Shown: piece by piece, positions 9,845 through 18,919 of the stretch | Layout: each line of letters begins with the position of its first letter | How positions within the stretch are numbered: position 1 is the first letter of the stretch | DNA from: an uncultured Odoribacter sp. | Lineage (GTDB): Bacteria > Bacteroidota > Bacteroidia > Bacteroidales > Marinifilaceae | Assembly (NCBI GenBank): GCA_910588375.1 | Contig: CAJUQA010000003.1 | Coordinates: forward strand, 62,001-126,000 | DNA length: 64,000 bases | Direction: 5' to 3' | Position numbers and translations under genes: made by a program | The notes under the pieces: model-generated | Databases searched by the model: none | Told to the model about the DNA's origin: nothing | The model's input: the letters and a program-made list of their open reading frames with translations, nothing else

Positions 9845-11779
9845 ATGATGACAACTTATATCGCTAAAGGCGAAGGGGCTGACCGGTACGAAAAGATACC
9901 GGTTGAAATATCAGAAACCCCGGAAACAGCCGTAAAAGCTGTAGCCAAAGAGATTGCAGAACTTATCCGTTCCAAAGCCGCAAAAAATGAAAAATGCGTA
10001 TTGGGGCTGGCCACCGGTTCTTCACCCATCAAATTATATAAAGAGCTGGTCCGGATGCACAAAGAGGAAGGATTATCATTTAAAAATGTAATTACCTTCA
10101 ATCTGGATGAATATTTCCCGATGACCAAGGATTCCGAACACAGCTATCACTATTTCATGCATCATCATTTGTTTGACCACATTGATATAGACCCGAAAAA
10201 CATTCACATTCCGGACGGGACTTTAAAAATCGATGAGGTCGAAAAATTCTGCAAAAGCTACGAACAAAAAATCGAAAATGCCGGCGGCATCGACCTCCAG
10301 ATTTTAGGTATCGGACGCACGGGCCACATCGGATTCAACGAACCGGGTTCCCCGATTACCTCCAAAACCAGAATGGTTTATCTGGACAGACTGACAATGA
10401 AAGACGCATCCGGAGAATTCGGAGGTATTGAAAACGTTCCTACCCGTGCCATTACGATGGGTGTAGGAACTATTATGAAAGCCCGGAAAGTGATTCTACT
10501 GGCATGGGGAGAAAATAAAGCTCCTATCATCCGGGCTACAGTAGAAGGCGAAGTATCGGACAAAGTACCTGCCACTTTCCTGCAAATTCACACCAACGTG
10601 CAATTCTTCATCGACGAAAAGGCAGCCGAAGAACTGACCAGAGCCAATCGTCCGTGGTTAGTGAGCAAAGTGGACTGGAACGACAAACTGATCCGCAAAG
10701 CAGTCATTTGGTTGTGCCAAAAAGTGAAAAAACCGATTCTGAAAGTCGAAGACAGTGATTACACTGAAAACGGCATGAGCGACCTGGTAAAAACATTCGG
10801 CTCTGCAAACAAAGTAAATATACAGGTATTCAACGACCTGCAACACACCATCACCGGATGGCCGGGAGGAAAGCCCAATGCCGACGACTCCACCCGTCCC
10901 GAAAGAGCTAACCCGTATCCGAAAAGAGTTATCATTTTCAGCCCGCATCCGGATGATGATGTTATCTCTATGGGAGGTACATTTGCCCGTTTGGTAGAAC
11001 AGGGGCACGACGTACATGTGGCTTATGAAACATCGGGCAATATCGCTGTTTTAGACGACTATATCTACCAGCAGATGGACATTGCCGCATCTTTCACCCG
11101 CTTGGTGGGAGGCGATACCAAAGCCATGGACGCCGCATTTGAAAAAGTAAAACAATTGATTGCCAACCGCAAACCGGGAGACAGCGAACCGAACGAATTA
11201 TTGCCCTTCAAAGGAGCTCTTCGTCGCGCAGAAGCCCGTGGTGCTGACCGCTACTTAGGTGTACCCGAAGACCATGTACATTTTCTGAACTTACCGTTCT
11301 ATGAAACTGGTACGGTTAAAAAGAACCCGTTAGGACAAGCCGACGTGGACATCATCGTGAAATTGTTACGGGAAATCAAACCTCACCAGATTTATGCCGC
11401 CGGCGACTTGGCTGACCCCCACGGAACTCACGGCGTATGCCTAGATGCCATTTTGCGCGCTTACGACGTAGTGTGCGATGACGAATGGTTCAAAGACTGC
11501 TACACCTGGTGGTACAGAGGAGCCTGGATGGAATGGGAGATCGAAAAAGTGGACATGGCGGTGCCCATCAGTCCGTCAGAACTGTCCATCAAACGGAAAT
11601 CCATCTACAAACACGGTTCGCAAAACAACGGCCCCGCTTTCCCGGGTGACGACCCCCGCGAATTCTGGCAAAGAGCCGAAGACCGCAACCGCAACACGGC
11701 AGACATATACAATAAATTAGGCATGGCGGAATACGAAGCCATGGAAGTATTTGCCCGCTACATCCATAAGAAAAAATAA
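9845..11779 (+). CDS. Glucosamine-6-phosphate deaminase-like / PIG-L deacetylase-like fusion
   Basis: 644 residues with two enzyme domains. Residues about 1-270 are NagB-like: GLATGSSPIKLYKEL, NLDEY (Asp88) and GIGRTGHIGFNEPGS with His161 and Glu166. The position matching the ring-opening Asp of NagB (usual NDGHIAFNEP) is Thr159. Residues about 360-640 are a PIG-L/LmbE domain with HPDDD (368-372) and DPHGTHG (His526, His529) as zinc ligands. Bacteroides has full-length homologues of this fusion annotated as deaminase-like, so the fusion is ancestral and not an assembly error. It may act on an amino-sugar phosphate, but deaminase activity is uncertain. It follows the ROK gene. Confidence 0.88.
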   Translation: MMTTYIAKGEGADRYEKIPVEISETPETAVKAVAKEIAELIRSKAAKNEKCVLGLATGSSPIKLYKELVRMHKEEGLSFKNVITFNLDEYFPMTKDSEHSYHYFMHHHLFDHIDIDPKNIHIPDGTLKIDEVEKFCKSYEQKIENAGGIDLQILGIGRTGHIGFNEPGSPITSKTRMVYLDRLTMKDASGEFGGIENVPTRAITMGVGTIMKARKVILLAWGENKAPIIRATVEGEVSDKVPATFLQIHTNVQFFIDEKAAEELTRANRPWLVSKVDWNDKLIRKAVIWLCQKVKKPILKVEDSDYTENGMSDLVKTFGSANKVNIQVFNDLQHTITGWPGGKPNADDSTRPERANPYPKRVIIFSPHPDDDVISMGGTFARLVEQGHDVHVAYETSGNIAVLDDYIYQQMDIAASFTRLVGGDTKAMDAAFEKVKQLIANRKPGDSEPNELLPFKGALRRAEARGADRYLGVPEDHVHFLNLPFYETGTVKKNPLGQADVDIIVKLLREIKPHQIYAAGDLADPHGTHGVCLDAILRAYDVVCDDEWFKDCYTWWYRGAWMEWEIEKVDMAVPISPSELSIKRKSIYKHGSQNNGPAFPGDDPREFWQRAEDRNRNTADIYNKLGMAEYEAMEVFARYIHKKK

Positions 11780-11844
11780 TCAGACCTTCGGGACCCGATG
11801 CAATATTCGGGTTCCCGAACTGTTCACCATTAAAGTATAACATC

Positions 11845-12735
11845 ATGAAGAACAAAACCACGCTTCTTATCATGGCCGCAGGCATGGGTTCCCGTTTCGG
11901 CAGTTTGAAACAGATTACCCCGCTCGGTCCCCACAAAAAAGCATTATTGCACTATACCATTTATGACGCTGTACATGCCGGTTTCGATAAAATCGTATTC
12001 GTCATTCGCGAGAGTTTCGCCGAAGAATTTAAAAACTTCGTCGGAAAATATGCGGAAAGTTTGGTGGAAACCGCTTACTGCTATCAGGACATGAACAAAC
12101 TACCCGGTGGCATGCCTCCGATTGACAGGGAAAAACCGTGGGGTACCGCCCACGCCATCTGGTGTGCCAAAGACGCCATCCACGAACCGTTTGCTGCATT
12201 AAATGCCGACGATTTCTACGGAAGCGACGCCTTTGTAAAAGCCCACGATTTCTTGGCTAACAATCATAATGAAAAAGAATTCTGTCTTATCGGTTACCGT
12301 CTGGCAGCCACTCTTTCTGAAAACGGAACGGTTTCCAGAGGAATCTGCGAAGTGGACGCCAACAACTACCTGACCGCTGTTACCGAATGCACCAAAATCG
12401 GCACACAGGCAGACGGCAGCATCAAAGACGAAGAACTGAACAAACAGTTAAGTCCGAATGACGTGGTATCCATGAATTTCTGGGGATTCACACCGACTGT
12501 TTTCTCCGAAATAGAAAAACAGTTCATTGAATTCTATCCAAAGAACAAGGACAACCTGAAATCAGAATTCTACATACCGAAAGTAGTGGACCAGATGCTG
12601 AAAGACAAAGCCGCCCAGGTGAAAGTCATCCCGACGGAAGCCAAATGGTTCGGAGTTACCTACAAAGAGGACACTCCGGGCGTAAACGCCGCTTTAGCCG
12701 CTTTTGACAAAGAAGGAAAATATCTCGATTTATAA
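11845..12735 (+). CDS. Sugar-phosphate nucleotidyltransferase family protein
   Basis: 296 residues with a GT-A nucleotidyltransferase fold: the nucleotide-binding loop LLIMAAGMGSRFGSLKQ at the N-terminus, LNADDFYG as the metal Asp motif near residue 117, and a later VSMNFWGF strand. The family makes NDP-sugars from sugar 1-phosphates; the sugar here is unknown. It lies 65 bases after the NagB-like gene and may share its transcript. The gap contains an imperfect inverted repeat (11787-11821) without a T-tract. A strong terminator follows. Confidence 0.8.
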   Translation: MKNKTTLLIMAAGMGSRFGSLKQITPLGPHKKALLHYTIYDAVHAGFDKIVFVIRESFAEEFKNFVGKYAESLVETAYCYQDMNKLPGGMPPIDREKPWGTAHAIWCAKDAIHEPFAALNADDFYGSDAFVKAHDFLANNHNEKEFCLIGYRLAATLSENGTVSRGICEVDANNYLTAVTECTKIGTQADGSIKDEELNKQLSPNDVVSMNFWGFTPTVFSEIEKQFIEFYPKNKDNLKSEFYIPKVVDQMLKDKAAQVKVIPTEAKWFGVTYKEDTPGVNAALAAFDKEGKYLDL

Positions 12736-12753
12736 AATCCTATTTCCTATCGG

Positions 12754-12789
12754 CCGGGGACGGGAGTACGCTTTCCGTTCCCGGTTTTT
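12754..12789 (+). terminator. Terminator after the nucleotidyltransferase gene
   Basis: CCGGGGACGG 12754-12763 pairs with CCGTTCCCGG 12775-12784 (one G-U), followed by TTTTTG. Confidence 0.85.
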
Positions 12790-12837
12790 GTTTTTTTCAA
12801 GGAAACATTATCTTTGAACCGCTTAGTTCAATTTGAT

Positions 12838-13446
12838 ATGTTACAACGTATTATTGCTTTTATATCTTTCATTTTCATTGCAGCAGCCAGTTGTGCCCAG
12901 CTTGTGACCAAAAAAGACTACACTGCTGCCTTTGCCCTGCAGGCGGGAGCTGAAAGCGGAGTCTTGATGACCTCCAAAATTTCGCAAATCAAAATCACTC
13001 CAACTGCCGGATTGAAAATGACTTTCCCCTTCAACCGGAAATGGTTCATCGGAAGCGAAATCAATTACAGCCAGCTTAAAACACTTAACAAATATTCAAC
13101 TCCGACAATGCGGCTGGAACTTGACTTGGAACAAATCGCAATTCCCGTATACGCCAAATACATGTTAAACTCCAACCGCGATATGCTTCTGTTCGGAGGC
13201 TACGTATCCTATCTCCTCTCCGACGCCCCCACTGTCCCCCTTGGGAACGAACTCAAAAAATGGGATTACGGCTTGACTATCGGATATGAACACCTTTTTA
13301 CCCGACATTTGGCATTGGCTCTCAAAATCAATTGCGGCGTACAATCCCTGACGGATGACATCGATGATAAAAAATTCATTCCTCTTAAAGCAAGCCTCAC
13401 ACTAAGCTACGACCTCTTCCGCATCGGCGACTGCGGATGTCATTAA
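12838..13446 (+). CDS. Small outer membrane beta-barrel protein (PorT-like)
   Basis: 202 residues. The signal peptide MLQRIIAFISFIFIAAASCAQ is followed by short amphipathic strands (ALQAGAESGVL, LKMTFPFNRKWFIGSEINYS, YAKYMLNSNRDMLLFGGYVSY, YGLTIGYEHLFTRHLALALK), as in 8-strand barrels of the OmpA/PorT type common in this phylum. No function is known. ATG 12838 fits the signal peptide; an in-frame TTG 8 codons earlier is rejected. The stop lies 11 bases before the next start, suggesting cotranscription. Confidence 0.65.
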   Translation: MLQRIIAFISFIFIAAASCAQLVTKKDYTAAFALQAGAESGVLMTSKISQIKITPTAGLKMTFPFNRKWFIGSEINYSQLKTLNKYSTPTMRLELDLEQIAIPVYAKYMLNSNRDMLLFGGYVSYLLSDAPTVPLGNELKKWDYGLTIGYEHLFTRHLALALKINCGVQSLTDDIDDKKFIPLKASLTLSYDLFRIGDCGCH

Positions 13447-13457
13447 TCCATTGTATT

Positions 13458-14327
13458 ATGCAAAAAAACATTCTTCTCCTCACCTGCCTGTTATGGCTAA
13501 ACCTCTGCCACGCACAAAGAACCGTGCATGACCTGCTCCCTGAACACTCTTTCACCGAAGGCATTGAAGGTCCTGCCACTGATTGCAAAGGAAATATTTA
13601 TGCAGTCAATTATCAACGACAAGGCACCATCTGCAAAATCACCCCCACCGGAGAACACTCCGTGTATGCCATTTTACCCGGCACATCTGTCGGAAACGGC
13701 ATCCGGTTCGGTAAAAAAGGAGAAATGTATGTAGCCGACTATGTAAACCACAACATATTTAAAATCACCCGAAACGGTAAAAAAGTAAAACTATTCGCCC
13801 ATGAACCGGCAATGAACCAACCGAATGACCTCGCCATTTCGCCAACCAACGGCTATTTGTACGCCAGCGACCCCGATTGGAAAGCCGGCACAGGCAAACT
13901 ATGGCTCATTAAACCAAATGGGGAAGTCATTCTTTTAGCGGAAAACCTCGGCACCACAAACGGCATCGAAGTCAGTCCCGACGGCAAACACCTCTATGTA
14001 GGCGAATCTGCCCAACTGAAACTATGGAAATACGACATCCTCGAAGACGGCACCCTGACCAACAAACAACTGTTTCATAGCTTTGAAGGTTACGGCATGG
14101 ACGGCATGCGATGCGACATAAACGGCAATCTATATCTCGCCCGCTACGGGAAAGGCACCGTTGTCATTCTCAGTCCCGACGGCCATCTACTGGAAGAAAT
14201 CCGACTCAAAGGGAACAAACCGTCCAACCTCACCTTTGGTGGCAAAGACCGCAAAACATGCTACATCACCATGGCCGACCGCGGTTGCCTCGAATACTTC
14301 GACGCCGACTTCCCCGGAAGAGAATAA
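13458..14327 (+). CDS. Secreted SMP-30/gluconolactonase-family beta-propeller protein
   Basis: 289 residues with a signal peptide (MQKNILLLTCLLWLNLCHAQ). The rest is a six-bladed propeller of the SGL family: EGPATDCKGNIYAVNY, GNGIRFGKKGEMYVADY, NQPNDLAISPTNGYLYASD, TTNGIEVSPDGKHLYVGES, DGMRCDINGNLYLARYG. These carry the divalent-metal ligands of the family (Glu near the first blade, Asn in NxND and NGI motifs, Asp in MDGM). Members hydrolyse sugar lactones or related esters; the substrate is unknown. Secretion suggests a periplasmic role. Confidence 0.8.
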   Translation: MQKNILLLTCLLWLNLCHAQRTVHDLLPEHSFTEGIEGPATDCKGNIYAVNYQRQGTICKITPTGEHSVYAILPGTSVGNGIRFGKKGEMYVADYVNHNIFKITRNGKKVKLFAHEPAMNQPNDLAISPTNGYLYASDPDWKAGTGKLWLIKPNGEVILLAENLGTTNGIEVSPDGKHLYVGESAQLKLWKYDILEDGTLTNKQLFHSFEGYGMDGMRCDINGNLYLARYGKGTVVILSPDGHLLEEIRLKGNKPSNLTFGGKDRKTCYITMADRGCLEYFDADFPGRE

Positions 14328-14355
14328 AAAAGGGATGCCTTAGGGCATCCCTTTT
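14328..14355. terminator. Bidirectional terminator between convergent genes
   Basis: A 12-bp inverted repeat AAAAGGGATGCC (14328-14339) and GGCATCCCTTTT (14344-14355) with a TTAG loop. A- and T-tracts flank it on either side, serving both strands. Confidence 0.9.
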
Positions 14356-14367
14356 ATTACATTTTTA

Positions 14368-15798
14368 TTAATATCCGCCGGCCTCAGCTATTTTTTTAGG
14401 AATATCCGTATTGTCCAACTTGCCGGTAAATAATTGGGAACCGGCACCAATGGCATATACCGGAACAACGCCTGCCGAATGGCCGCCGCTTGTCCAGCCG
14501 ACCAAAGCAATGGCATCCATGATTCTTATCGCTTCAGCGGCAAGCTGCTCGTTTTCGGCATACAGGTCTTTCTCCATTTTTGCACCTCCCTTGCCGAATG
14601 ATTTGGTATAAATGTCTTTCAAACGGGCTTCCTGTTTGTCACTCAATTTTACCTCTTTCCAGAATCCGAGTTTTTCACTCAACAAAGCGCGAACATCCTC
14701 CCAACTCACTTTATTCTTCTTCGCCGTACGAAGTGCCTGTATCTCGTGTGTCAATTGTTCCTGCGACAATTTCTGATACTGCAATACCTGCAGATTCAAA
14801 GCATATCTTCCGGTACCCAAAGCGATTCCTCCCGTCTCATGGTCTGCCGTAATCACGATAAGTGTTTCATCCGGATGCTGATTATAAAAATCCAATGCCT
14901 TCTGAACAGCTTCCGCCATGTCCACCACTTCTTCAAAAACCGTTGCCGCATCATTGCCATGACACGCCCAGTCAATCTTACCACCCTCCACCATCAGGAA
15001 AAATCCGTCATTCGGTTCTTTCATCAAAAAACGGATAGCATTTTCCGTAATCTGTGCCAAGGTCAAATCACCCTCTTTCCGGTCAATGGCATACGGCAGA
15101 CATCCTTTTTCCGCCCCCTCTTTCTGAATAAACACGGCTTTTGCAGCGTCTGCATACTCCTTTTCAAACGCCTCATCCCCGCGGATAATCTTATAACCGG
15201 CCTCCTCTATGAGTCCCGTCAGTTCCGGTGCGGTAGAATCCTTTTTACTTTTAGGTTGCAGAAATCCGGAACCGGCATAAAAATCAAATCCCGTTTTCGG
15301 CAAATCCGTACCGATTTCATAATACATCGAGCGGCTCGGCTGATGTGCATAAAACGCGGACGGCGTCGCATGGTCAACACTCACGCTGGTCGTAATCCCC
15401 ACTCTTTTCCCGGCTTCTTTCGCTTTCACGGCAACACTGTACAGCGGAGCCTTATGAAGACTATCCATACCGATTGTACCGTTCTTTGTCTTCGTTCCCG
15501 TTGCCAACGCTGTTCCCGCGGCAGCCGAACAGGTCACGGAATTATACTTGGAATAAGTCGTAGCGAAATTCACCACCGGGAATTGGGTAAAATTCAACGC
15601 CTTGACACCGATTCGGCCTTCTTTCTCCGCCAAATACATCTCCGTGCCATTCACTTGGTTCACACCCATGCCGTCCCCGATAAAATAAAAAACATACTTC
15701 GCTTTCTTCCCTTGGGGAGCTTGCTGACACTGCGGCAACAGCATAACTGCCACTGCAATAAAAACCATAAAATAGAATATCCGTTTCATATACTTCAT
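14368..15798 (-). CDS. Alkaline phosphatase (PhoA family)
   Basis: 476 residues, exported (hydrophobic N-terminus about 6-22; LPQC is a weak lipobox). It hydrolyses phosphomonoesters in the periplasm or at the surface. Visible motifs are FIGDGMG (Asp42, metal), VTCSAAAGTALATG with nucleophile Ser91, DHATPSAFY, VEGGKIDWACHGND and ADHETGG (metal His). The residue before the nucleophile is Cys where E. coli PhoA has Asp. C-terminal GGHSAGVVPVYAIG holds the last metal His. Start at 15798 or 15789 (second Met). It is transcribed towards the SMP-30-like gene with a shared terminator. No Pho-box-like repeat was recognised upstream. Confidence 0.9.
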   Translation of the reverse strand: MKYMKRIFYFMVFIAVAVMLLPQCQQAPQGKKAKYVFYFIGDGMGVNQVNGTEMYLAEKEGRIGVKALNFTQFPVVNFATTYSKYNSVTCSAAAGTALATGTKTKNGTIGMDSLHKAPLYSVAVKAKEAGKRVGITTSVSVDHATPSAFYAHQPSRSMYYEIGTDLPKTGFDFYAGSGFLQPKSKKDSTAPELTGLIEEAGYKIIRGDEAFEKEYADAAKAVFIQKEGAEKGCLPYAIDRKEGDLTLAQITENAIRFLMKEPNDGFFLMVEGGKIDWACHGNDAATVFEEVVDMAEAVQKALDFYNQHPDETLIVITADHETGGIALGTGRYALNLQVLQYQKLSQEQLTHEIQALRTAKKNKVSWEDVRALLSEKLGFWKEVKLSDKQEARLKDIYTKSFGKGGAKMEKDLYAENEQLAAEAIRIMDAIALVGWTSGGHSAGVVPVYAIGAGSQLFTGKLDNTDIPKKIAEAGGY

Positions 15799-15912
15799 TT
15801 TAAAATTGGTCTCAAAACTAATTATTCTCTTTTACATTTCTTCTTTCCTTTTTAAGAAAAATTACAGACCGATTAAAATTCTTCACTTCTTTTTTTATAT
15901 CAAACAAACCTT

Positions 15913-15920
15913 TATCTTTG
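15913..15920 (+). promoter_or_regulatory. -7 box of the NifU-like gene
   Basis: TATCTTTG matches TAnnTTTG, 59 bases before ATG 15980. Confidence 0.65.
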
Positions 15921-15936
15921 TGGTGATTGTGCGCGC

Positions 15937-15958
15937 GAAAGCGAGATGTAACAACATA
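15937..15958 (+). promoter_or_regulatory. Leader motif shared with the tonB gene (copy 1)
   Basis: The 22 bases contain AGCGAGATGTAACAACATA. The same 22-base stretch, with one C/T change, lies at 49299-49320 upstream of the TonB-like gene, in both cases 16-21 bases before the ATG. Confidence 0.45.
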
Positions 15959-15979
15959 TTAATCAATAAAAGTAATACT

Positions 15980-16672
15980 ATGATTTATTCACAGGAAGTA
16001 CAACACATGTGCGTTGTAAAAAAAGGACCCAATCACGGTCCGGCACCCATTCCCGAAGAAGGCAAATGGGTACGTTCTAAAGAAATCAAAGATATTTCAG
16101 GACTGACCCACGGTATCGGCTGGTGCGCCCCGCAACAAGGAGCCTGCAAGCTGACGCTGAACATCAAGGACGGTATCATCGAAGAAGCATTGGTAGAGAC
16201 TATCGGTTGCTCCGGTATGACCCACTCTGCCGCTATGGCATCTGAAATCCTTCCGGGAAAAACCTTGTTGGAAGCCTTGAATACCGACTTGGTATGTGAC
16301 GCTATCAACACGGCTATGCGCGAACTTTTCTTGCAAATCGTATACGGTCGTACACAGAGTGCTTTCTCCGAAGGCGGTCTGCCCATCGGCGCCAGCTTGG
16401 AAGACTTGGGTAAAGGACTTCGCAGCCAGGTAGGTACCATGTTCGGAACCAAAGAAAAAGGAACCCGTTATCTGGAAATGGCAGAAGGTTATGTTACCCG
16501 CATGGGCTTGGATGCAGACGGCGAAGTAATCGGCTATGAATTCATCCACTTGGGTAAATTCACCGACTTCCTGAAAAAAGGCATCGAACCGAAAGAAGCT
16601 TTGGAAAAAGCAAAAGGAAACTATGGTCGTTTCGCAGAAGCAGTTAAATATATCGACCCTCGTCACGAATAA
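15980..16672 (+). CDS. NifU-like iron-sulfur cluster assembly scaffold protein
   Basis: 230 residues. The NifU/IscU N-domain-like features are a conserved Cys in GIGWCAPQQGAC, then LVETIGCSGMTHSAAMASEIL, and LVCDAINTAMRELF with another Cys, matching the three-cysteine arrangement of a scaffold. The middle GRTQSAFSEGGLPIGASLEDLGKGLRSQVGTMFG is typical of the Bacteroidales/Clostridia version paired with GGGtGRT proteins. ATG 15980 is chosen because the protein begins with conserved MIYSQEV; the frame stays open upstream without homology. It is 16 bases from the next gene and both likely form an operon. Confidence 0.75.
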   Translation: MIYSQEVQHMCVVKKGPNHGPAPIPEEGKWVRSKEIKDISGLTHGIGWCAPQQGACKLTLNIKDGIIEEALVETIGCSGMTHSAAMASEILPGKTLLEALNTDLVCDAINTAMRELFLQIVYGRTQSAFSEGGLPIGASLEDLGKGLRSQVGTMFGTKEKGTRYLEMAEGYVTRMGLDADGEVIGYEFIHLGKFTDFLKKGIEPKEALEKAKGNYGRFAEAVKYIDPRHE

Positions 16673-16688
16673 ATTAAATTGAAAAACT

Positions 16689-17687
16689 ATGGCATTATTT
16701 GAAAGTTACGACCGTCGTATTAATCAGATTAACGCGACCCTGAATAAATATGGTATCAAAGACATCGACGAAGCAAAAGCTATCTGCGATGCAAAAGGCA
16801 TCAACCCTTACGACATCTGTGAAAAAACACAGCCCATCTGTTTTGAGAATGCAAAATGGGCTTATGTCGTAGGTGCTGCGATTGCCATCAAAAAAGGATG
16901 CACCAAAGCCGCTGATGCAGCCGAAGCTATCGGCGAAGGCTTGCAGGCATTCTGTATCGCCGGCTCCGTTGCCGCTGACCGGAAAGTAGGTTTAGGCCAC
17001 GGAAACCTAGCAGCTATGCTGCTCCGCGAAGAAACCAAATGTTTCGCTTTCTTGGCCGGACACGAATCTTTCGCCGCCGCAGAAGGAGCCATCGGAATTG
17101 CGAAATCAGCCAACAAAGTACGTAAACAACCGCTTCAGGTTATTTTGAATGGCTTGGGTAAAGACGCTGCGATGATTATTTCCCGCATCAACGGATTCAC
17201 CTACGTACAAACACAGTTCGACTACTATAGCGGAGAATTGAAAATCGTAAAAGAAAAAGCATACTCCAACGGAGAACGCTCCAAAGTACGTTGCTACGGA
17301 GCTGACGACGTACGCGAAGGTGTTGCTATCATGCGTCACGAAGGCGTGGACGTTTCCATCACCGGAAACTCAACGAACCCTACCCGCTTCCAGCACCCGG
17401 TAGCCGGTACTTACAAAAAAGAATGTATGGAAACCGGTAAAAAATACTTCTCTGTAGCTTCCGGTGGCGGTACGGGACGTACGCTTCATCCGGACAACAT
17501 GGCAGCAGGTCCCGCCAGCTACGGATTCACCGACACCCTCGGCCGTATGCACGGAGACGCCCAATTTGCCGGTTCTTCTTCCGTTCCCGCTCACGTAGAA
17601 ATGATGGGATTCTTAGGTATGGGTAACAACCCGATGGTAGGTGCTACCGTTGCCGTTGCCGTTGCCGTAGAAGAAGCCAGCAAATAA
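16689..17687 (+). CDS. GGGtGRT family protein
   Basis: 332 residues matching the family named for its GGGTGRT motif, here in FSVASGGGTGRTLHPDNMA (about residue 255-273). Cysteines occur at CDAKG, DICEKTQPICFEN, AFCIAG and TKCFAF, and the C-terminus is an alanine/valine-rich helix. The family is uncharacterised but is regularly found beside a NifU-like scaffold, as here, so a role in iron-sulfur handling is a reasonable inference. The reading frame is intact and codon use resembles highly expressed neighbours. A terminator follows. Confidence 0.8.
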   Translation: MALFESYDRRINQINATLNKYGIKDIDEAKAICDAKGINPYDICEKTQPICFENAKWAYVVGAAIAIKKGCTKAADAAEAIGEGLQAFCIAGSVAADRKVGLGHGNLAAMLLREETKCFAFLAGHESFAAAEGAIGIAKSANKVRKQPLQVILNGLGKDAAMIISRINGFTYVQTQFDYYSGELKIVKEKAYSNGERSKVRCYGADDVREGVAIMRHEGVDVSITGNSTNPTRFQHPVAGTYKKECMETGKKYFSVASGGGTGRTLHPDNMAAGPASYGFTDTLGRMHGDAQFAGSSSVPAHVEMMGFLGMGNNPMVGATVAVAVAVEEASK

Positions 17688-17717
17688 CCACCCGTAAGTC
17701 CTTAGACTTCATATAAA

Positions 17718-17747
17718 TCCTGCAAGTTCCGGCTTGCAGGATTTTTT
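17718..17747 (+). terminator. Terminator after the GGGtGRT gene
   Basis: TCCTGCAAG 17718-17726 pairs perfectly with CTTGCAGGA 17733-17741, followed by TTTTTT. Confidence 0.9.
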
Positions 17748-17774
17748 GTAATCCCACAAGATTTCATAAATTTG
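17745..17774 (+). promoter_or_regulatory. Promoter of the RhuM-family gene
   Basis: TTTG at 17745-17748 (-33, inside the previous terminator's T-tract), 18-base spacer, TAAATTTG at 17767-17774 (-7). Confidence 0.55.
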
Positions 17775-17865
17775 TGAAATTGAATTAGAATAGATTACGA
17801 ATAAATGTGCATGAAACAAATCCCTCGAAGGATATTTTCAAGAATGTATCAAATTTGATAGCACG

Positions 17866-18864
17866 ATGAAAGAAAATAAAGTAATCATATACACTACTAA
17901 CGACGGTAAAACCAAGATTGATGTAAAACTTGAAGAGGACACACTATGGCTTACGCAAATTCAAATGTGTGAACTATACCAAACGAGCAAATCAAATGTA
18001 AGTGAGCACATTAAGCATATTTTTGAGGAAGAGGAACTCACAAAAGAAGCAACTGTTCGGAAATTCCGAATAGTTCAAACAGAAGGCTCTCGTAGTGTGG
18101 AACGTGAAGTGGAACACTATAATCTTGATATGATTATTGCTCTTGGCTATCGCATCCGTTCTATCATTGCCACAAGATTCCGGCAATGGGCAACCGAGCG
18201 CTTGAAAGAGTATATCATAAAAGGATTTACTCTTGATGATGAGCGACTAAAAAAACTGGGCGGTGGTAGCTATTGGAAAGAATTACTGGAGCGCATTAGA
18301 GATATTCGTGCTACTGAAAAAGTTCTATATCGCCAAATACTTGAAATATATGCAACAAGTATAGATTACGACCCGCGAGCAGCTGTGTCGCAAGAGTTCT
18401 TCAAGAAAGTACAAAACAAAATACACTATGCTATCCACGGTCACACTGCTGCTGAATTAATCGTGGAGCGTGCTGATGCCGAAAAAGACTTCATGGGATT
18501 ATTGACTTTTAAAGGAAATCATCCTACTTTGATTGAAGCAAAGACGGCAAAGAACTACCTGAACGAAAAGGAACTTCGTGCAATGGGACAACTTGTATCT
18601 GGATACTTGGACTTTGCTGAACGTCAAGCAGAACGTGAGCAAGTAATGACAATGAACGACTGGGCAGCGTATTTAGATAGAATATTAACAATGTCCGGTG
18701 AGCAATTGTTACAAGGTACTGGCAACATATCTCACGAAGAAGCCATGGAACACGCCACAACAGAATACCGTAAATACAAACAGCGTACTATCAGTGATAT
18801 TGAGCGGGACTATTTACTTTCAATTAAAACAATTGAGAATTGGGGTAAAAACAAGAATGATTAA
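17866..18864 (+). CDS. RhuM-family protein
   Basis: 332 residues matching the virulence RhuM family throughout: LEEDTLWLTQIQMCELYQTSKSNVSEHI, REVEHYNLDMIIALGYRIRS, then ATRFRQWATERLKEYIIKGF. The first part resembles the DNA-binding segment of phage regulators. The middle KKVQNKIHYAIHGHTAAELIVERAD segment is characteristic. RhuM genes sit on islands and near restriction or toxin genes; the biochemical role is unknown. Codon use is more AT-rich and less uniform than in the neighbouring GGGtGRT gene, and it sits next to a nuclease gene and a repeat element, suggesting horizontally acquired DNA. Confidence 0.85.
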   Translation: MKENKVIIYTTNDGKTKIDVKLEEDTLWLTQIQMCELYQTSKSNVSEHIKHIFEEEELTKEATVRKFRIVQTEGSRSVEREVEHYNLDMIIALGYRIRSIIATRFRQWATERLKEYIIKGFTLDDERLKKLGGGSYWKELLERIRDIRATEKVLYRQILEIYATSIDYDPRAAVSQEFFKKVQNKIHYAIHGHTAAELIVERADAEKDFMGLLTFKGNHPTLIEAKTAKNYLNEKELRAMGQLVSGYLDFAERQAEREQVMTMNDWAAYLDRILTMSGEQLLQGTGNISHEEAMEHATTEYRKYKQRTISDIERDYLLSIKTIENWGKNKND

Positions 18865-18919
18865 AAATCTAAAGGTATTCTTAAAAAAATATATCTGAAT
18901 AAGAAATATCATTTTTATA

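Noticed and set aside
11478..11720. Overlapping ORF inside the NagB/PIG-L fusion
   Set aside because: It lies in another frame of a continuous conserved domain and has low-complexity composition.
14746..15855. Long plus-strand ORF opposite the alkaline phosphatase
   Set aside because: The minus-strand protein has all catalytic motifs; the plus-strand product is unlike any protein and rich in His/Arg typical of an antisense frame.
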